Under the pieces are notes generated by a model, which saw only the letters and a list, made by a program, of their open reading frames with translations, was not told the DNA's origin and did not search any database. DNA of 64,000 nt, from contig CANRAV010000008.1 in the NCBI GenBank assembly GCA_947628695.1, positions 1-64,000 on the forward strand, written 5' to 3'. A program made the position numbers and the translations under genes. Numbering within the stretch: the first letter of the stretch is position 1; every line of letters begins with the position of its first letter. This DNA is from an uncultured Clostridia bacterium. GTDB taxonomy: Bacteria > Bacillota > Clostridia > Oscillospirales > CAG-382. This document shows positions 51,752 to 60,132 of the stretch, piece after piece.

Positions 51752-52732
51752 ATGGAGCACGTAAAATCTTTTGAAGAGTATACAGACGAGGAGCTTTTCT
51801 CCCGCGTCGACCACAACGAGTTCGAGTCGGAGCGCATAACCGCGCCGCGGTATTCCTACTGGAAGTCCGTGTTCCGCGTGTTCTTCCGCAACAAGGTGAA
51901 CATCGTAATACTCGGCATTCTGCTTTTGGTCATTGTCTTCGCCTACGTATACCCCTTGATTATCGGCTACGACGCGAAGGTGGACCCGTATATCAATTTG
52001 ATGGACTCTACCTCGAAGCACTTAAGGCCCTCTGCGGCTATTAAGAAGTACGGCTTCAACCTGCACTGGATACTCGGCACCGGCGGTTCCGGTCAGTCGA
52101 CCTTCGACGCGGTTTGGTACGGTTCTTCCATCTCCATATCGCTTGCGTTTATCTGCGCCGCTATTAACATGACGATAGGCGTTATACTCGGCGCGATTTG
52201 GGGCTTTTCCAAGAAGGTGGACGCCTTCATGACCGAGATTTACAACATAGTGGGCAACGTGCCCATGATCCTTATAATTTCCGTTTTGGCGATGCTTTTC
52301 CAGCCGACCTTCTGGACGATGGTGTTCGCCATGACCGTTATCGGGTGGATAGGGCTTGCCTACTTCATACGCACGCAGGTTGTCATCATCCGCGACAGGG
52401 AGTACAACCTTGCTTCCCGCTGCCTCGGCACCGGCACCTTTAAGATAGCGATGAGGAACATACTTCCGTTTATGACCTCCGTTATCGTGACGATGCTTGC
52501 GACGGAGATACCAAGCTATATAAGCTATGAGGTGTTCTTAAGCTACATCGGCATGGGTATGAGCGATATGTCCCTCGGTAAGCTTATCTACGCTTCCGAG
52601 ACGGCGATGGTAACCCCCGGCTGGGAGATAGAGTTCTGGGCGCCCGTTGTCGTTGCGTCCGTCATAACCGTGGTTCTCTACGTCGTCGGCCAGAACCTGG
52701 GCGACGCGTCCGACCCGCGCACGCATATGTGA
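51752..52732 (+). CDS. oppC: Oligopeptide ABC permease OppC
   Basis: 326 residues, near normal. N-terminal cytoplasmic acidic part (FEEYTDEELFSRVDHNEFES), TM1 (NIVILGILLLVIVFAYVYPL), extracellular loop, five further helices and the EAA-type loop (ASRCLGTGTFKIAMRNILPF). ATG at 51752 after AGGTGAGATAG. oppD begins 10 nt after its stop. Confidence 0.94.
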   Translation: MEHVKSFEEYTDEELFSRVDHNEFESERITAPRYSYWKSVFRVFFRNKVNIVILGILLLVIVFAYVYPLIIGYDAKVDPYINLMDSTSKHLRPSAAIKKYGFNLHWILGTGGSGQSTFDAVWYGSSISISLAFICAAINMTIGVILGAIWGFSKKVDAFMTEIYNIVGNVPMILIISVLAMLFQPTFWTMVFAMTVIGWIGLAYFIRTQVVIIRDREYNLASRCLGTGTFKIAMRNILPFMTSVIVTMLATEIPSYISYEVFLSYIGMGMSDMSLGKLIYASETAMVTPGWEIEFWAPVVVASVITVVLYVVGQNLGDASDPRTHM

Positions 52733-52742
52733 GGTGGGTTGT

Positions 52743-54503
52743 ATGGAAGAGAACAAAAAGGTTTTGCTGTCCGTCAAGGACTTAGAGGTCAAGTTCCGCG
52801 TTCGCGGCCGTGTGCTTACGGCAATACGCGGCATAACGCTTGACATTTACGAGAACGAGTCTATCGCCATAGTGGGCGAGTCGGGCTCCGGCAAGTCCGT
52901 GTTTACAAAGACCTTCGCGGGGATGCTGGACTCCAACGGCTTTATCTCGAACGGTTCGCTTATCTTTAACGACAGCGAGCTTGCCGACACCTCGGTCGCC
53001 TACGGGAAGATTGCGAAGAACTTTATAAGCTATTCAAAGAAGAAGCTTGACGAGTATTCCCGCCTTGAACCGGGCGCGGAGATACAAAAGCAGCTTTTGA
53101 AGCTTCAAAGCGAGAGGAAGGCGAGGGCCGCCGTCCCCGAGGAGGCGCAGAAGAAGTACGAGAAGGAGCTTGCCGACCTCACGCACGAGCGGACGGAGAT
53201 TTTCAACCTCAAGCAGACCTTCGACACAAGGAAAGAAAAGGACAAAATCCGCAAGGCCACGGCCGACATAGCCGAATACGACAAGAGAATTTCGGCCTTG
53301 AAGGCGGAGCACGAGAAATACGTCAAGCAGCGCGCTGCCGCCGCGAAGAACGACTCCGCCTACAACGCGGAGTACGCGAAGAAGACGGCCGCGCTTAAGT
53401 CCGAGTACAGGGTAAAAATAGGCGGCCCTGCCACAGACAGGCAGAAAAAGCGCAACGAGATACTTGCGAAGGAGATATACCTGTCGATAGGCCGCTACCC
53501 GCTTCGCAAGCGCATAAAGCTTATGTTCGGCCTGCTTAAGGCGCTTAAGAAGGCAATGACGGTGGGCGTCAACCTCGACGACGACGCGGAGAGGAACAAG
53601 GTCTTCGACACCGTCGCTTTCCGCGTGCGCTACCTTGACGAAACGGCGGAAAAGCTTCACGGCACCTGCGTTTTGAACCTTGCAAACGTGAAGTACCAGG
53701 GCGACTGGACGCAGATACGCGGACGCCGCATTGCAACGGTTTTCCAGGACCCCATGACCTCGCTTAACCCGATAATCACCATCGGTAAGCAGATAACAAG
53801 CGTTATCATGAAGCACCAGGGCTGCTCGGAGGCGGAGGCAAGACGCCGCGCGATAGAGCTTATGCACAAGGTGGGCATCCCCCATGCAGAGCAGCGCTTT
53901 GACGACTATCCCTTCCAGTACTCCGGCGGTATGAGGCAGCGCATTGTCATTGCGATAGCGCTTTCCTGCCAGCCGAAGATACTCATATGCGACGAGCCGA
54001 CAACAGCGCTTGACGTTACCATTCAGGCGCAGATTTTGAACCTTATTAAGGACTTGCAGAAGGAGTTCGGCTACACGATAGTGTTCATAACGCACGACCT
54101 TGGCGTCGTGGCCAACGTGGCCGACCGCGTTGCGGTGCTTTACGCCGGCCAGGTTGTGGAGCTTGGCAAGGTGGACGAGATCTTCTACGACCCGCGTCAT
54201 CCTTACACCTGGGCGCTTTTAAGCTCGCTGCCGCAGCTGGCGCAAAGCGGTGACACGCTTTACTCCATAACCGGCACGCCGCCTTCCCTTTACAACAGCA
54301 TCGTGGGCGACGCTTTTGCACCCCGCAACCCGTTCTGCCTGCGGATAGACACACTGAAAGAGCCGCCGATGTTCGACGTGACGGAGACGCACAAGGCGAA
54401 GACCTGGCTGCTTGATAAGCGGGCGCCGAAGATAGAAAGGCCGGAGGGAATACAGGATATACACAAGAAGATCCTGGCGGCCTACAACATTGAAGAGATA
54501 TAA
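52743..54503 (+). CDS. oppD: Oligopeptide ABC ATPase OppD with a large charged insertion
   Basis: 586 residues from ATG 52743 ([20 protein letters not shown]), 6 nt after GAGGTG; an upstream GTG at 52734 is less likely. Walker A GESGSGKS (45-52), Q-loop [11 protein letters not shown] (about 333-343), signature [14 protein letters not shown], Walker [14 protein letters not shown], switch His in [10 protein letters not shown], and the C-terminal oligo_HPY region. Between Walker A and Q-loop lie about 230 extra residues (about 88-322), rich in Lys, Glu and Ala and predicted coiled coil ([20 protein letters not shown]). Normal OppD has about 50 residues there. The ATPase fold should be intact around it. 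Confidence 0.9.
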   Translation: MEENKKVLLSVKDLEVKFRVRGRVLTAIRGITLDIYENESIAIVGESGSGKSVFTKTFAGMLDSNGFISNGSLIFNDSELADTSVAYGKIAKNFISYSKKKLDEYSRLEPGAEIQKQLLKLQSERKARAAVPEEAQKKYEKELADLTHERTEIFNLKQTFDTRKEKDKIRKATADIAEYDKRISALKAEHEKYVKQRAAAAKNDSAYNAEYAKKTAALKSEYRVKIGGPATDRQKKRNEILAKEIYLSIGRYPLRKRIKLMFGLLKALKKAMTVGVNLDDDAERNKVFDTVAFRVRYLDETAEKLHGTCVLNLANVKYQGDWTQIRGRRIATVFQDPMTSLNPIITIGKQITSVIMKHQGCSEAEARRRAIELMHKVGIPHAEQRFDDYPFQYSGGMRQRIVIAIALSCQPKILICDEPTTALDVTIQAQILNLIKDLQKEFGYTIVFITHDLGVVANVADRVAVLYAGQVVELGKVDEIFYDPRHPYTWALLSSLPQLAQSGDTLYSITGTPPSLYNSIVGDAFAPRNPFCLRIDTLKEPPMFDVTETHKAKTWLLDKRAPKIERPEGIQDIHKKILAAYNIEEI

Positions 54504-54514
54504 GGAGGGCGGCA

Positions 54515-55807
54515 ATGATTAAAGAGAAAAAGAACCTCTTGGGCAATTGCCGCGTCGACGCGAACGGCAGGGAAATACTGCTTAGCCTTAAGGATGTGGA
54601 CATCACCTTCGGCAAGGGCGACAACGCCGTGCACGCCGTAACCGGCGCCACCTTCGACATCTACAAGGGCGAGACCTTCTCCCTTGTTGGCGAGTCGGGC
54701 TCCGGCAAAACCACAATAGGCCGCGCTGTTATACGCGTAAACCGACTTTCCGGCGGCGAGATACGCTACCGCGACACGGTCATTTCCGGCAAGATCCCGC
54801 ACGCTGTCGACCGCGAGGTTATACGAAACATACAGATGGTGTTCCAGGACCCGGCCGCGTCCCTTAACGAGCGCGCTACGGTTGACTACATCATTTCCGA
54901 GGGGCTTTACAACTTCCACCTTTACGAAAACGAGGCGGACAGGGTCCGCAAGGTGGAAAACATGATAGAGGAAGTCGGCCTATTGCCGGAGCATTTGACG
55001 CGCTACCCGCACGAGTTTTCCGGCGGCCAGCGTCAGCGCATAGGCATTGCCCGCGCCATGGTTATGGAGCCGGAGCTTGTCGTTGCGGACGAGCCTATCT
55101 CCGCGCTTGACGTATCCATACGCGCGCAGGTGCTTAACCTGATGAAGAAGTTCCAGAGGGAAAAGAACCTGACCTACCTGTTCATAGCGCACGACCTTTC
55201 CGTCGTTCGCTTCATATCCGACCGCATCGGCGTAATATACAAGGGACGCATCGTGGAAATAGCCTCTGCGGAGGAGCTTTTCAACTTCCCGCTGCACCCC
55301 TACACGCACTCGCTGATTTCGGCGATACCTATTCCCGACCCGATTCTCGAAAAGCACAAGGTGCTTTACACCTACGACCCGTCTGTGCACGACTATTCCG
55401 TCGACAAGCCGGAGTTTGTGAACATCGGTCACGACCATTGGGTGTACGGCAACAAGGCGGAGATCGAGAAATACAAGGCACTTCGCGAAAAGGGCGAGCC
55501 TGTCAAGGCGATAACCGTCACCGACGACCCCGACAAGATCATGCAGTCCGTGAAGGAGAAGCAGGCCATCGACACTGCAAGCGAGGCGCAGTTCCTAAGC
55601 TCGCCCGTTCACGACACGGGCAGCCGGATTTACGCCGTGCTTTCCTTCCTGCTGCCGATACTGGGGCTTATCGCGGGGGCAATCTTCAAAAAGCGAAAAT
55701 ACATACGCAACTACAAAATGTGCAAGAAGGGCGCAATTGCCGGCTTTATCGTCATAGGCGTCTTTGTCCTCATATTCCTCCTCTTGCTGCTGCTCTCGGT
55801 GATCTGA
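54515..55807 (+). CDS. oppF: Oligopeptide ABC ATPase OppF with a C-terminal membrane extension
   Basis: 430 residues; normal OppF is about 310-330. ATG at 54515 follows AAGGAGGGCGGCA. Walker [11 protein letters not shown]-loop [16 protein letters not shown], signature [15 protein letters not shown], Walker [14 protein letters not shown], switch His [11 protein letters not shown]. After the oligo_HPY region the tail (about 340-430) adds two membrane helices ([18 protein letters not shown] and [20 protein letters not shown]) joined by a basic loop ([15 protein letters not shown]). Such a tail is odd for a soluble ATPase. Followed by a TTG-start gene 1 nt later. Confidence 0.9.
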   Translation: MIKEKKNLLGNCRVDANGREILLSLKDVDITFGKGDNAVHAVTGATFDIYKGETFSLVGESGSGKTTIGRAVIRVNRLSGGEIRYRDTVISGKIPHAVDREVIRNIQMVFQDPAASLNERATVDYIISEGLYNFHLYENEADRVRKVENMIEEVGLLPEHLTRYPHEFSGGQRQRIGIARAMVMEPELVVADEPISALDVSIRAQVLNLMKKFQREKNLTYLFIAHDLSVVRFISDRIGVIYKGRIVEIASAEELFNFPLHPYTHSLISAIPIPDPILEKHKVLYTYDPSVHDYSVDKPEFVNIGHDHWVYGNKAEIEKYKALREKGEPVKAITVTDDPDKIMQSVKEKQAIDTASEAQFLSSPVHDTGSRIYAVLSFLLPILGLIAGAIFKKRKYIRNYKMCKKGAIAGFIVIGVFVLIFLLLLLLSVI

Positions 55808-55808
55808 T

Positions 55809-57065
55809 TTGAGACGCGGCGGTAGAAGCGCGGGCGGCGCGAACCGCCCGACAGTGAAGGACGTTGAGGTCTCCGGCAAGCATCTGGGGCTTCGCATTGC
55901 AGCAACGGTCTTCTTCATAGCGGTGGCCGTGGCTGCGTTTGCCACCTTCATAAAGGAGCTTGTCGGCGTCGACGAGGGCTGGCAGGCGGTGCAGCCTTCA
56001 AGCGACGAAGGCGGCTACGGGGCAGAGCTTGTATTGAACTACAACATCGGCGCCTCCGGCGGCTCTGCCAAGGCGGAGCTTCGCGGCCTGCAGTCCGCCT
56101 ATGCGGCGGCGCTTGCAAAGGCGGGGACGGCGTTCGACGCGCGCAGCGACGCTGCGGGCAGCCTCGGTGTGCTCAACAGCGCGCCGAACAAAGAGGTAAG
56201 CGTAAACTCCGCGCTGTATTCCGCGCTGGAGCTGCTTGACAAAAACGGCTGCCGCACGGCCTTCCTCGGTCCTGCCTTCGACATTTACGACAACATCTTC
56301 TTCTGCGGGGACGACGCGGCGCTTGCCGACTTCGACCCGGAGAGCAACGAAACACTCAAAAAGCTGTTTGCGGACATAGCGGCCTACGCCGCAGATCCCG
56401 ACAGCGTCGGTATAAAGCTTTTGGGCGGCGGCAAGGCGATGCTTTGCGTGTCGGACGAGTACCTTTCTTTTCTTGAGGAAGAGCAGCTTGCTCCGATTGT
56501 GGACTTTTACTGGATGAAAAACGCGTTCCTTGTGGATGCGGTTGCGGATTCTCTTATCGCAGAGGGCTACACCTGCGGCACCCTGACAAGCGGCGACGGC
56601 TACGCCCGCAACCTCGGCGCGGGCGGAGAGGGCTTCAGCCTGAACGTCTTCTCCTGCGCGACCGGTGCGCTTAATGTCGCGTGCAGGCTTGACTATACGG
56701 GCCCGGCTGCGCTTGTGACCCTGCGCAGCTTCCCGGTCGGTTCCGGGGAAGGCAGGTATTTTTACGTGACGGAAGAAGGGGCGGTAAAGCACCGTTTTCT
56801 CGGCTTCCCGGACGCACTTCCGCACGCGGGTGCGGAGAGCCTTGCGGCAATATCAAAGAGCCTCTCTTGTGCCGAGACAGTGCTTAAGTGCGCGCCACTT
56901 ATAACAGACGGCAGCGTGAGTAGCGAAAAGCTTGCGGCCCTTAACGGCAGCGGCGTCGACGCCGTGTGGCCGACCAAAGACTGCGTCTACGTCACAAGCG
57001 GCGACGTTACCGTCACCGCCCTCGCCTCCGGCCTGGAGCTTAAAAAGCTTCCCGCCGAAGAGTAG
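55809..57065 (+). CDS. Membrane-anchored, divergent ApbE-like protein
   Basis: 418 residues from a TTG at 55809, 1 nt after oppF, so translation is coupled. N-terminal membrane segment (about 30-52, LRIAATVFFIAVAVAAFATF), then an extracellular domain whose order of elements resembles ApbE/FAD:protein FMN transferase: SVNSALYSALELLDKNG, FDIYDNIFFCGDDA, WMKNAFLVDAVADSLIAEGY and LTSGDGYARNLGAGGE. The metal- and FAD-binding residues of true ApbE (e.g. a G-G-x-A-K-G motif) are not clear, so it may be catalytically dead. The last gene of the opp operon; role in peptide or flavin handling is unknown. Confidence 0.6.
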   Translation: MRRGGRSAGGANRPTVKDVEVSGKHLGLRIAATVFFIAVAVAAFATFIKELVGVDEGWQAVQPSSDEGGYGAELVLNYNIGASGGSAKAELRGLQSAYAAALAKAGTAFDARSDAAGSLGVLNSAPNKEVSVNSALYSALELLDKNGCRTAFLGPAFDIYDNIFFCGDDAALADFDPESNETLKKLFADIAAYAADPDSVGIKLLGGGKAMLCVSDEYLSFLEEEQLAPIVDFYWMKNAFLVDAVADSLIAEGYTCGTLTSGDGYARNLGAGGEGFSLNVFSCATGALNVACRLDYTGPAALVTLRSFPVGSGEGRYFYVTEEGAVKHRFLGFPDALPHAGAESLAAISKSLSCAETVLKCAPLITDGSVSSEKLAALNGSGVDAVWPTKDCVYVTSGDVTVTALASGLELKKLPAEE

Positions 57066-57110
57066 CCGCGGCAAAAACGGGCTTCCCCCGCGAAGAGCGG
57101 ACAAAAAACA

Positions 57111-57146
57111 AAGCGGATTTGTGCCTTTCGCACAGATCCGCTTTTT
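57111..57146 (+). terminator. Terminator after the opp operon
   Basis: AAGCGGATTTGTGC (57111-57124) pairs with GCACAGATCCGCTT (57130-57143) with a CTTTC loop, followed by TTT. It can also serve the opposite strand. Confidence 0.85.
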
Positions 57147-57177
57147 AGCTTTCATTAAAAACATTTTGCAAAAGATG

Positions 57178-57206
57178 TTGACTTATACACCCATTGAGTG
57201 TATAAT
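57178..57206 (+). promoter_or_regulatory. Promoter with palindromic operator for the AbiE-like pair
   Basis: TTGACT (57178-57183), 17-nt spacer, TATAAT (57201-57206). A perfect 8-bp inverted repeat, TTATACAC (57183-57190) and GTGTATAA (57198-57205) with a 7-nt centre, fills the spacer and overlaps the -10 box: an autorepression site for the HTH protein. Confidence 0.82.
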
Positions 57207-57224
57207 ATAAGCGAGGTGAGAAAA

Positions 57225-57875
57225 ATGACGCTTCGTGAAATGCGCAAAAGCCTTGGAGACACGCAAAGCGAGTTTGCAGCACGCTACAACATACCGTTCC
57301 GCACAGTTCAGAACTGGGAGTCCGGCCAGCGCAAGCCGCCGGAATATGTGCTAAGCCTTTTGGAGGCACGCATACGCCGCGATTTGGTAAATCGCAGAAC
57401 GGCGGTGTTGCCGAAGTACGACCCGCACAAGGGCGACCTTCCGAGAAGGCGCGACTACGTCGGCGCTTTTGGGTGGCTTCGCGCAGTCCGCGACCGCTTA
57501 GGTGGAGACGTGGTTTTTGCGCTGGATGAAGCGCTTATGTGCGAAGGGCTGTTCAGCGGACGAAGCGACGAGTATATCGTTTGGGCATACGGCAGCGACA
57601 AGGTCAATCGGTTCAACGGCGCCGCACTGCTCGGCGACAGCGTAAGCCCACACAGCGTAAAGGAGAGAGACGGCGTTTTGTATACCGACTTCAACCGCAC
57701 GCTGGCGGACTCTTTTGCCAACGAGGCGATACTGGACATGCAGGGGATAACGGAGGCTGTCGGTAAGTACTACTTTAAGCACGGAGAAAGCTTTGACGGC
57801 ATATCCGTTGCGCCGCAGTACCAGGACAGGTTTGATATATTGGCAAGGGAAGCGGCCGATTACTACGGCAGCTGA
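57225..57875 (+). CDS. HTH-domain antitoxin of an AbiE-like pair
   Basis: 216 residues from ATG 57225 (MTLREMRKSLGDTQSEFAAR), after GAGGTGAG. N-terminal helix-turn-helix of the XRE type (about 1-45, YNIPFRTVQNWESGQRKPP) that should bind the operator at 57183-57205. The larger C-terminal part (about 60-216, FALDEALMCEGLFSGRSDEY) has no recognised family but lies in the place of the AbiEi antitoxin domain. The toxin gene starts 11 nt after its stop, preceded by GAGAGGTGGGCTT. Confidence 0.8.
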   Translation: MTLREMRKSLGDTQSEFAARYNIPFRTVQNWESGQRKPPEYVLSLLEARIRRDLVNRRTAVLPKYDPHKGDLPRRRDYVGAFGWLRAVRDRLGGDVVFALDEALMCEGLFSGRSDEYIVWAYGSDKVNRFNGAALLGDSVSPHSVKERDGVLYTDFNRTLADSFANEAILDMQGITEAVGKYYFKHGESFDGISVAPQYQDRFDILAREAADYYGS

Positions 57876-57886
57876 GAGGTGGGCTT

Positions 57887-58621
57887 ATGAGCATAACAGC
57901 AGAGGAAAGGCTGATGTACAGCGTTATGAAGGCCGTTTACGACGGCGGTATTCCCATAAGCTTCAAGGGCTCTATGGTGCTTAAGGCTTGCCTGCTTGAA
58001 GCGGGCTGCACAGAGGAAACGCGTCACACTGTTGACATCGACGCAAACTGGAACACCCTTTCTACGCCGACGGGTAAGCAGATGGAGCAGTCGTTCGAGA
58101 AGGCACTTCAAAAGAGCGGGATCGACCTGGATGTACGGCTTTACAGAATGTACGGCGAAGGCCGCTCTGCCGGATTTGAGCTTGTTGACAGGGCGACCGG
58201 GGAGATTTTGTTTACTATGGATGTTGACGTAAACCGTCCCGCCGTACCCACAAGAATATACGAAGTAGAAGGTTTTCGCTTCCGCGGTGCCGTTCCCGCA
58301 CAGATGATTGCCGACAAGCTTGCGACGGTTTCTACGGAAAAGGTTTTTCGAAGGATCAAAGACGTTGTAGACTTGTACTATTTGTCGAAAACAATCCCCT
58401 GCGACCGTGCGGCGGTGGAGAGCGCGCTGGCAAACAGCAAGAGAACGCTTGGCGATTTTTCGGACTTTTTGCATAGAACCGAGGAGCTGCGCCACGCCTA
58501 CGAAAAGTTCCGCTTTGAAGGAGGCGTCGGCAAGCCAAGCTTTGAGACCGTTTACGACGGGGCGTTGTCGTATATACGCGGCTTTGCGGCGTATATAGAG
58601 AAGCAAAAATCGGAGGAGTGA
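57887..58621 (+). CDS. AbiEii-type nucleotidyltransferase toxin (DUF1814-like)
   Basis: 244 residues. The nucleotidyltransferase core shows the G-S-x9-D-x-D pattern: FKGSMVLKACLLEAG then RHTVDIDANWN (about 24-60). Other landmarks: ILFTMDVDVNRPAVPTRIYE and IADKLATVSTEKVFRRIKDV, DLYYLSKTI, as in AbiEii/DUF1814 proteins. In type IV toxin-antitoxin systems AbiEii modifies RNA or nucleotides and provides phage abortive infection; the partner represses transcription. Ends with a hairpin at 58611. Confident as a family; exact reaction unverified. Confidence 0.82.
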   Translation: MSITAEERLMYSVMKAVYDGGIPISFKGSMVLKACLLEAGCTEETRHTVDIDANWNTLSTPTGKQMEQSFEKALQKSGIDLDVRLYRMYGEGRSAGFELVDRATGEILFTMDVDVNRPAVPTRIYEVEGFRFRGAVPAQMIADKLATVSTEKVFRRIKDVVDLYYLSKTIPCDRAAVESALANSKRTLGDFSDFLHRTEELRHAYEKFRFEGGVGKPSFETVYDGALSYIRGFAAYIEKQKSEE

Positions 58622-58642
58622 ACCTACATCTTCACTCCTCCG
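58611..58642 (+). terminator. Hairpin at the end of the AbiE-like operon
   Basis: CGGAGGAGTGAA (58611-58622) pairs with TTCACTCCTCCG (58631-58642), followed by CGTGCTTTATT (weak T run). Overlaps the toxin stop codon. Confidence 0.6.
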
Positions 58643-58698
58643 CGTGCTTTATTATAGCCCCGCAAGCTTGCATTGAATCAAACGATGCCGGCTTTACC

Positions 58699-59925
58699 TT
58701 AAATCATCCAAATCGGGACGATAAGGGTCTTGCGGTCGATTGCAGAAAGCTCCTCCCTAAGGCACAGTATCGCGCCGGCACCGCGCGGCAGCGTGCCTTT
58801 GTCAAGTATCTTAAACGCGCCTGCAAGCTCTGAACCGGGATTTGACGCCTTCTTGATTTCAAGCGGATGCGTCTCGCCGTCGCTTTCGATTACAAGGTCG
58901 ATCTCGTTTGACTCTTTATCCCGGTAGTAATGGAAATTGCATTCCTTCACGTCGTTGTGATACGTCTTGACGATCTCCGCCACTGCGTAGTTTTCAAGAA
59001 TCGCGCCGTTTATCGCGCCGTTCATTAAAATCACGGGGCTTGAATATCCGGTCAAATATGCGGCAAGCCCGGTGTCAAAGAAATACATTTTAGGCGTTTT
59101 TACGGTGCGTTTGAGAAGATTGTTTGAGTAAGGACGCAGGTAGAAAATCACCCCGGACTTCTCCATAACCGCAAGCCAGCGCTTGGCGGTGTCGTCGGAG
59201 ACGCCGACGTCTTTAGCGATGTCGTGGACGTTAAGCATCTGCCCGACGCGGCAGGCGGCCGCGCGGATGAAATCCGCATAAAGCAGCTTGTCAACGCCCG
59301 GGATCATGTCCGAGACGTCGCGGTCGATGTAAGTTTGAACGTAGGAGCTGTAAAACACATCCCTATCCGTGTACTTTCCGCTGCGGTGCGCGGGCATTGC
59401 GCCGCGCCAGATGCGCTCATACATCTCGGCGGCAGTGCACGGCGCAAGGTGCGCCCTGCGGGAATTGACGGCGTCAAGCCCGACCGTAAACGGGCTTGTC
59501 TCGCCGTCGCCGTAAAGCTCGCTTTGCGACAAGGTCGACATGTGGACTATGGCCGTGCGTCCCGCCAAAGATTCCCTTGCAAGATCCATAAGCCTAAACG
59601 CCTGCGACCCCGTAAGCCAGTACGAACCGGGAGAAGCACCTTCGTCGACCTTGATTTTGATGTAAGAGAAAAGCTCCGGCGCGTACTGCACCTCGTCAAT
59701 AAGCACCGGCGCGGGGTGAACCTCAAGGAAAAGCGCAGGGTCGGTCTTCGCCAGTCTGCGCTCGTCGACGTTGTCAAGCGTCACCCTGCCGCGTCCGCTG
59801 CCCTCCATAAGGTGCTGCAGCATTGTCGATTTCCCGACCTGCCGCGGGCCGGTCACCAGAATGCAGGCGTACTCCCTGCTTATCTCGGCAATTTTCTTTT
59901 CAAGAGTTCTTTTGATGTAAGCCAT
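58699..59925 (-). CDS. AAA ATPase with DUF4143 domain
   Basis: 408 residues from the ATG at 59925 (MAYIKRTLEKKIAEISREYA), after GGAGGCGATTTA. Walker A GPRQVGKST (about 24-32), Walker B PVLIDEVQYAPELF, the sensor-type motif SGSQAFRLM-like TGSQAFRLMDLARESLAG, and a C-terminal DUF4143 region (about 200-330: YVQTYIDRDVSDMI; VHDIAKDVGVSDDTAKRWLA; KMYFFDTGLAAYLTG; NGAILENYAVAEIVK) ending with a restriction-like fold (YRDKESNEIDLVIE). Common in Bacteria and Archaea with no firmly established role. Convergent with the AbiE-like pair. Own promoter. Confidence 0.9.
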   Translation of the reverse strand: MAYIKRTLEKKIAEISREYACILVTGPRQVGKSTMLQHLMEGSGRGRVTLDNVDERRLAKTDPALFLEVHPAPVLIDEVQYAPELFSYIKIKVDEGASPGSYWLTGSQAFRLMDLARESLAGRTAIVHMSTLSQSELYGDGETSPFTVGLDAVNSRRAHLAPCTAAEMYERIWRGAMPAHRSGKYTDRDVFYSSYVQTYIDRDVSDMIPGVDKLLYADFIRAAACRVGQMLNVHDIAKDVGVSDDTAKRWLAVMEKSGVIFYLRPYSNNLLKRTVKTPKMYFFDTGLAAYLTGYSSPVILMNGAINGAILENYAVAEIVKTYHNDVKECNFHYYRDKESNEIDLVIESDGETHPLEIKKASNPGSELAGAFKILDKGTLPRGAGAILCLREELSAIDRKTLIVPIWMI

Positions 59926-59959
59926 TAAATCGCCTCCGGCTAAAATCGCATCCAATCGT

Positions 59960-59988
59960 ATTATAGCCGGAAACAGTGGAAAAGTCAA
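59960..59988 (-). promoter_or_regulatory. Promoter of the DUF4143 ATPase gene
   Basis: Minus strand TTGACT (59988-59983), 17-nt spacer, TATAAT (59965-59960). Confidence 0.8.
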
Positions 59989-60079
59989 GCCCTGTTTTGA
60001 AAAAGCGTCGCTCCTACGCACCGCAGCTTAGGCAGTCACTACGCCGAGAGGGGAAGGGTCAAACGTTCGGAGATAGCGC

Positions 60080-60106
60080 AAAAAACGGCACCCGTGCGGG
60101 TGCCGT
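60080..60106 (-). terminator. Terminator of proS
   Basis: On the minus strand ACGGCACCC (from 60106) pairs with GGGTGCCGT, followed by six T (A at 60080-60085). 27 nt after the proS stop. Confidence 0.82.
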
Positions 60107-60132
60107 TGCTTTTGCCGTAGTATGGACTTTGT

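Noticed and set aside
60039..60080. A second terminator or small gene after proS
   Set aside because: Only one clear stem with a T run exists (60080-60106); the remaining sequence has no frame with a start site.
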